Shown here: one piece after another, positions 14,161 to 14,386 of the stretch
How the letters are laid out: every line of letters starts with the position of its first letter
Position numbering within the stretch: the stretch's first letter is position 1
Source: UBA7398 sp964597305
GTDB taxonomy: Bacteria > Actinomycetota > Actinomycetes > Nanopelagicales > Nanopelagicaceae
Direction: 5' to 3'
Assembly (NCBI GenBank): GCA_964597305.1
Contig: CAZQWU010000034.1
Span: 1-14,386 of the forward strand
Length of the DNA stretch: 14,386 nucleotides
Position numbers and translations under genes: made by a program
The notes under the pieces: model-generated
What the model saw: the letters and a program-made list of their open reading frames with translations, nothing else
What the model was told of the DNA's origin: nothing
The model's database searches: none

Positions 14161-14386
14161 CAAGGACACCGATAGATGTGACCTTCCCCAGTCCATCTCT
14201 CAGTGGCGAGCCTGGCTGCGACACTACCTGAAGTTTGTGCGTATCGGTATAGGCAATAAACACGCGGTCAGAAAGGTTCATTTCTCAGAGTAGGCTGAGC
14301 ACTAGTCCAACGCTTATCAGTACCCGCTTGCTAGCAAGACCCGTTTGGGAAGAGCTTAGATCGGTATGAGAACGGAAAGACTGGCG
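14161..14386. other. Right-edge region without a supported gene
   Basis: This is the upstream region of DUF3145 reaching the window edge. It contains a hairpin CTCAG-AGTAGG-CTGAG (14284-14299) and a palindrome (14327-14338). TATACC about 100 bases before the DUF3145 start could be a -10 but is unconvincing. An ATG at 14366 on the plus strand opens a frame that runs off the edge after seven codons; it could be the start of a divergent gene, but this is too little to call. I see no tRNA or rRNA. Confidence 0.5.
14327..14338. repeat. Perfect 12-base palindrome CTTGCTAGCAAG flanked by ACCCG on both sides
   Basis: CTTGCTAGCAAG reads the same on both strands and is bracketed by direct copies of ACCCG (14322-14326 and 14339-14343). 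It is 28 bases before the plus-strand ATG at 14366 and about 180 bases before DUF3145. It could be a dimeric regulator's operator; no T run follows, so it does not look like a terminator. Confidence 0.4.

Noticed and set aside
14149..14196. Longer start of DUF3145 at ATG 14196
   Set aside because: AGAG directly abuts that ATG with no proper spacing, whereas ATG 14148 has a perfect AAGGAG six bases upstream and gives the family's usual length.
14060..14281. A 73-codon minus-strand frame starting at ATG 14281
   Set aside because: It runs out of frame into DUF3145, resembles nothing known to me and has no convincing ribosome binding site. The DUF3145 start with AAGGAG explains the region better.
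1..14386. CRISPR arrays, insertion sequences, prophage, toxin-antitoxin or defence genes
   Set aside because: No spaced direct repeats, transposase motifs, integrase or typical toxin frames were seen on either strand; all long frames belong to housekeeping families.

Overview
The window reads as a chromosomal segment of a gene-dense, low-GC actinobacterium. Gene content and order point there: a Streptomyces-type fabD-fabH-acpP-fabF cluster followed by an acyl-CoA carboxylase beta subunit, a DUF3145 protein (an actinobacterial family), and a nadD-rsfS-GpgP-like phosphatase block like the one in mycobacteria. The composition is clearly AT-richer than most actinobacteria, intergenic gaps are tiny and most junctions are 4-base ATGA overlaps. 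That combination fits a streamlined planktonic lineage such as the freshwater acI group (Nanopelagicales); this assignment is inference.

Layout. Minus strand, 7651 down to 1: etfB, etfA, cysteine desulfurase (interrupted by a 100-N assembly gap), mnmA, ligA, a previously unmarked 45-codon membrane protein, nadD, rsfS and a histidine phosphatase cut by the left edge. Plus strand, 7735 to 12849: fabD, fabH, acpP, fabF and a carboxyltransferase (accD-like), the type II fatty acid synthesis operon. Minus strand, 14148 down to 12896: DUF3145 and a SIMPL-domain secreted or membrane-anchored protein, converging on the fab operon. The last 240 bases (14149-14386) hold a clear ribosome binding site for DUF3145, a perfect palindrome and no gene I can support.

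How the genes work together. The carboxyltransferase contributes to malonyl-CoA formation, FabD moves malonyl to AcpP, FabH starts and FabF extends the chain. EtfAB carries electrons from flavin dehydrogenases such as acyl-CoA dehydrogenases. The cysteine desulfurase supplies the sulfur that MnmA places on tRNA wobble uridine. LigA uses NAD+, whose synthesis needs NadD.

Points of most interest: (1) FabD carries an extra C-terminal biotinyl/lipoyl-like domain with Arg at the place of the modified Lys; (2) etfB, fabD and the 45-codon ORF each have a TANNNT box exactly six bases before the start codon and no Shine-Dalgarno, indicating leaderless transcripts; (3) nadD appears to start at ATT; (4) the gap in the desulfurase gene must be longer than 100 bases and a multiple of three if the gene is intact. 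I see no CRISPR array, insertion sequence, tRNA, rRNA or defence system; this is mostly a core-genome window.
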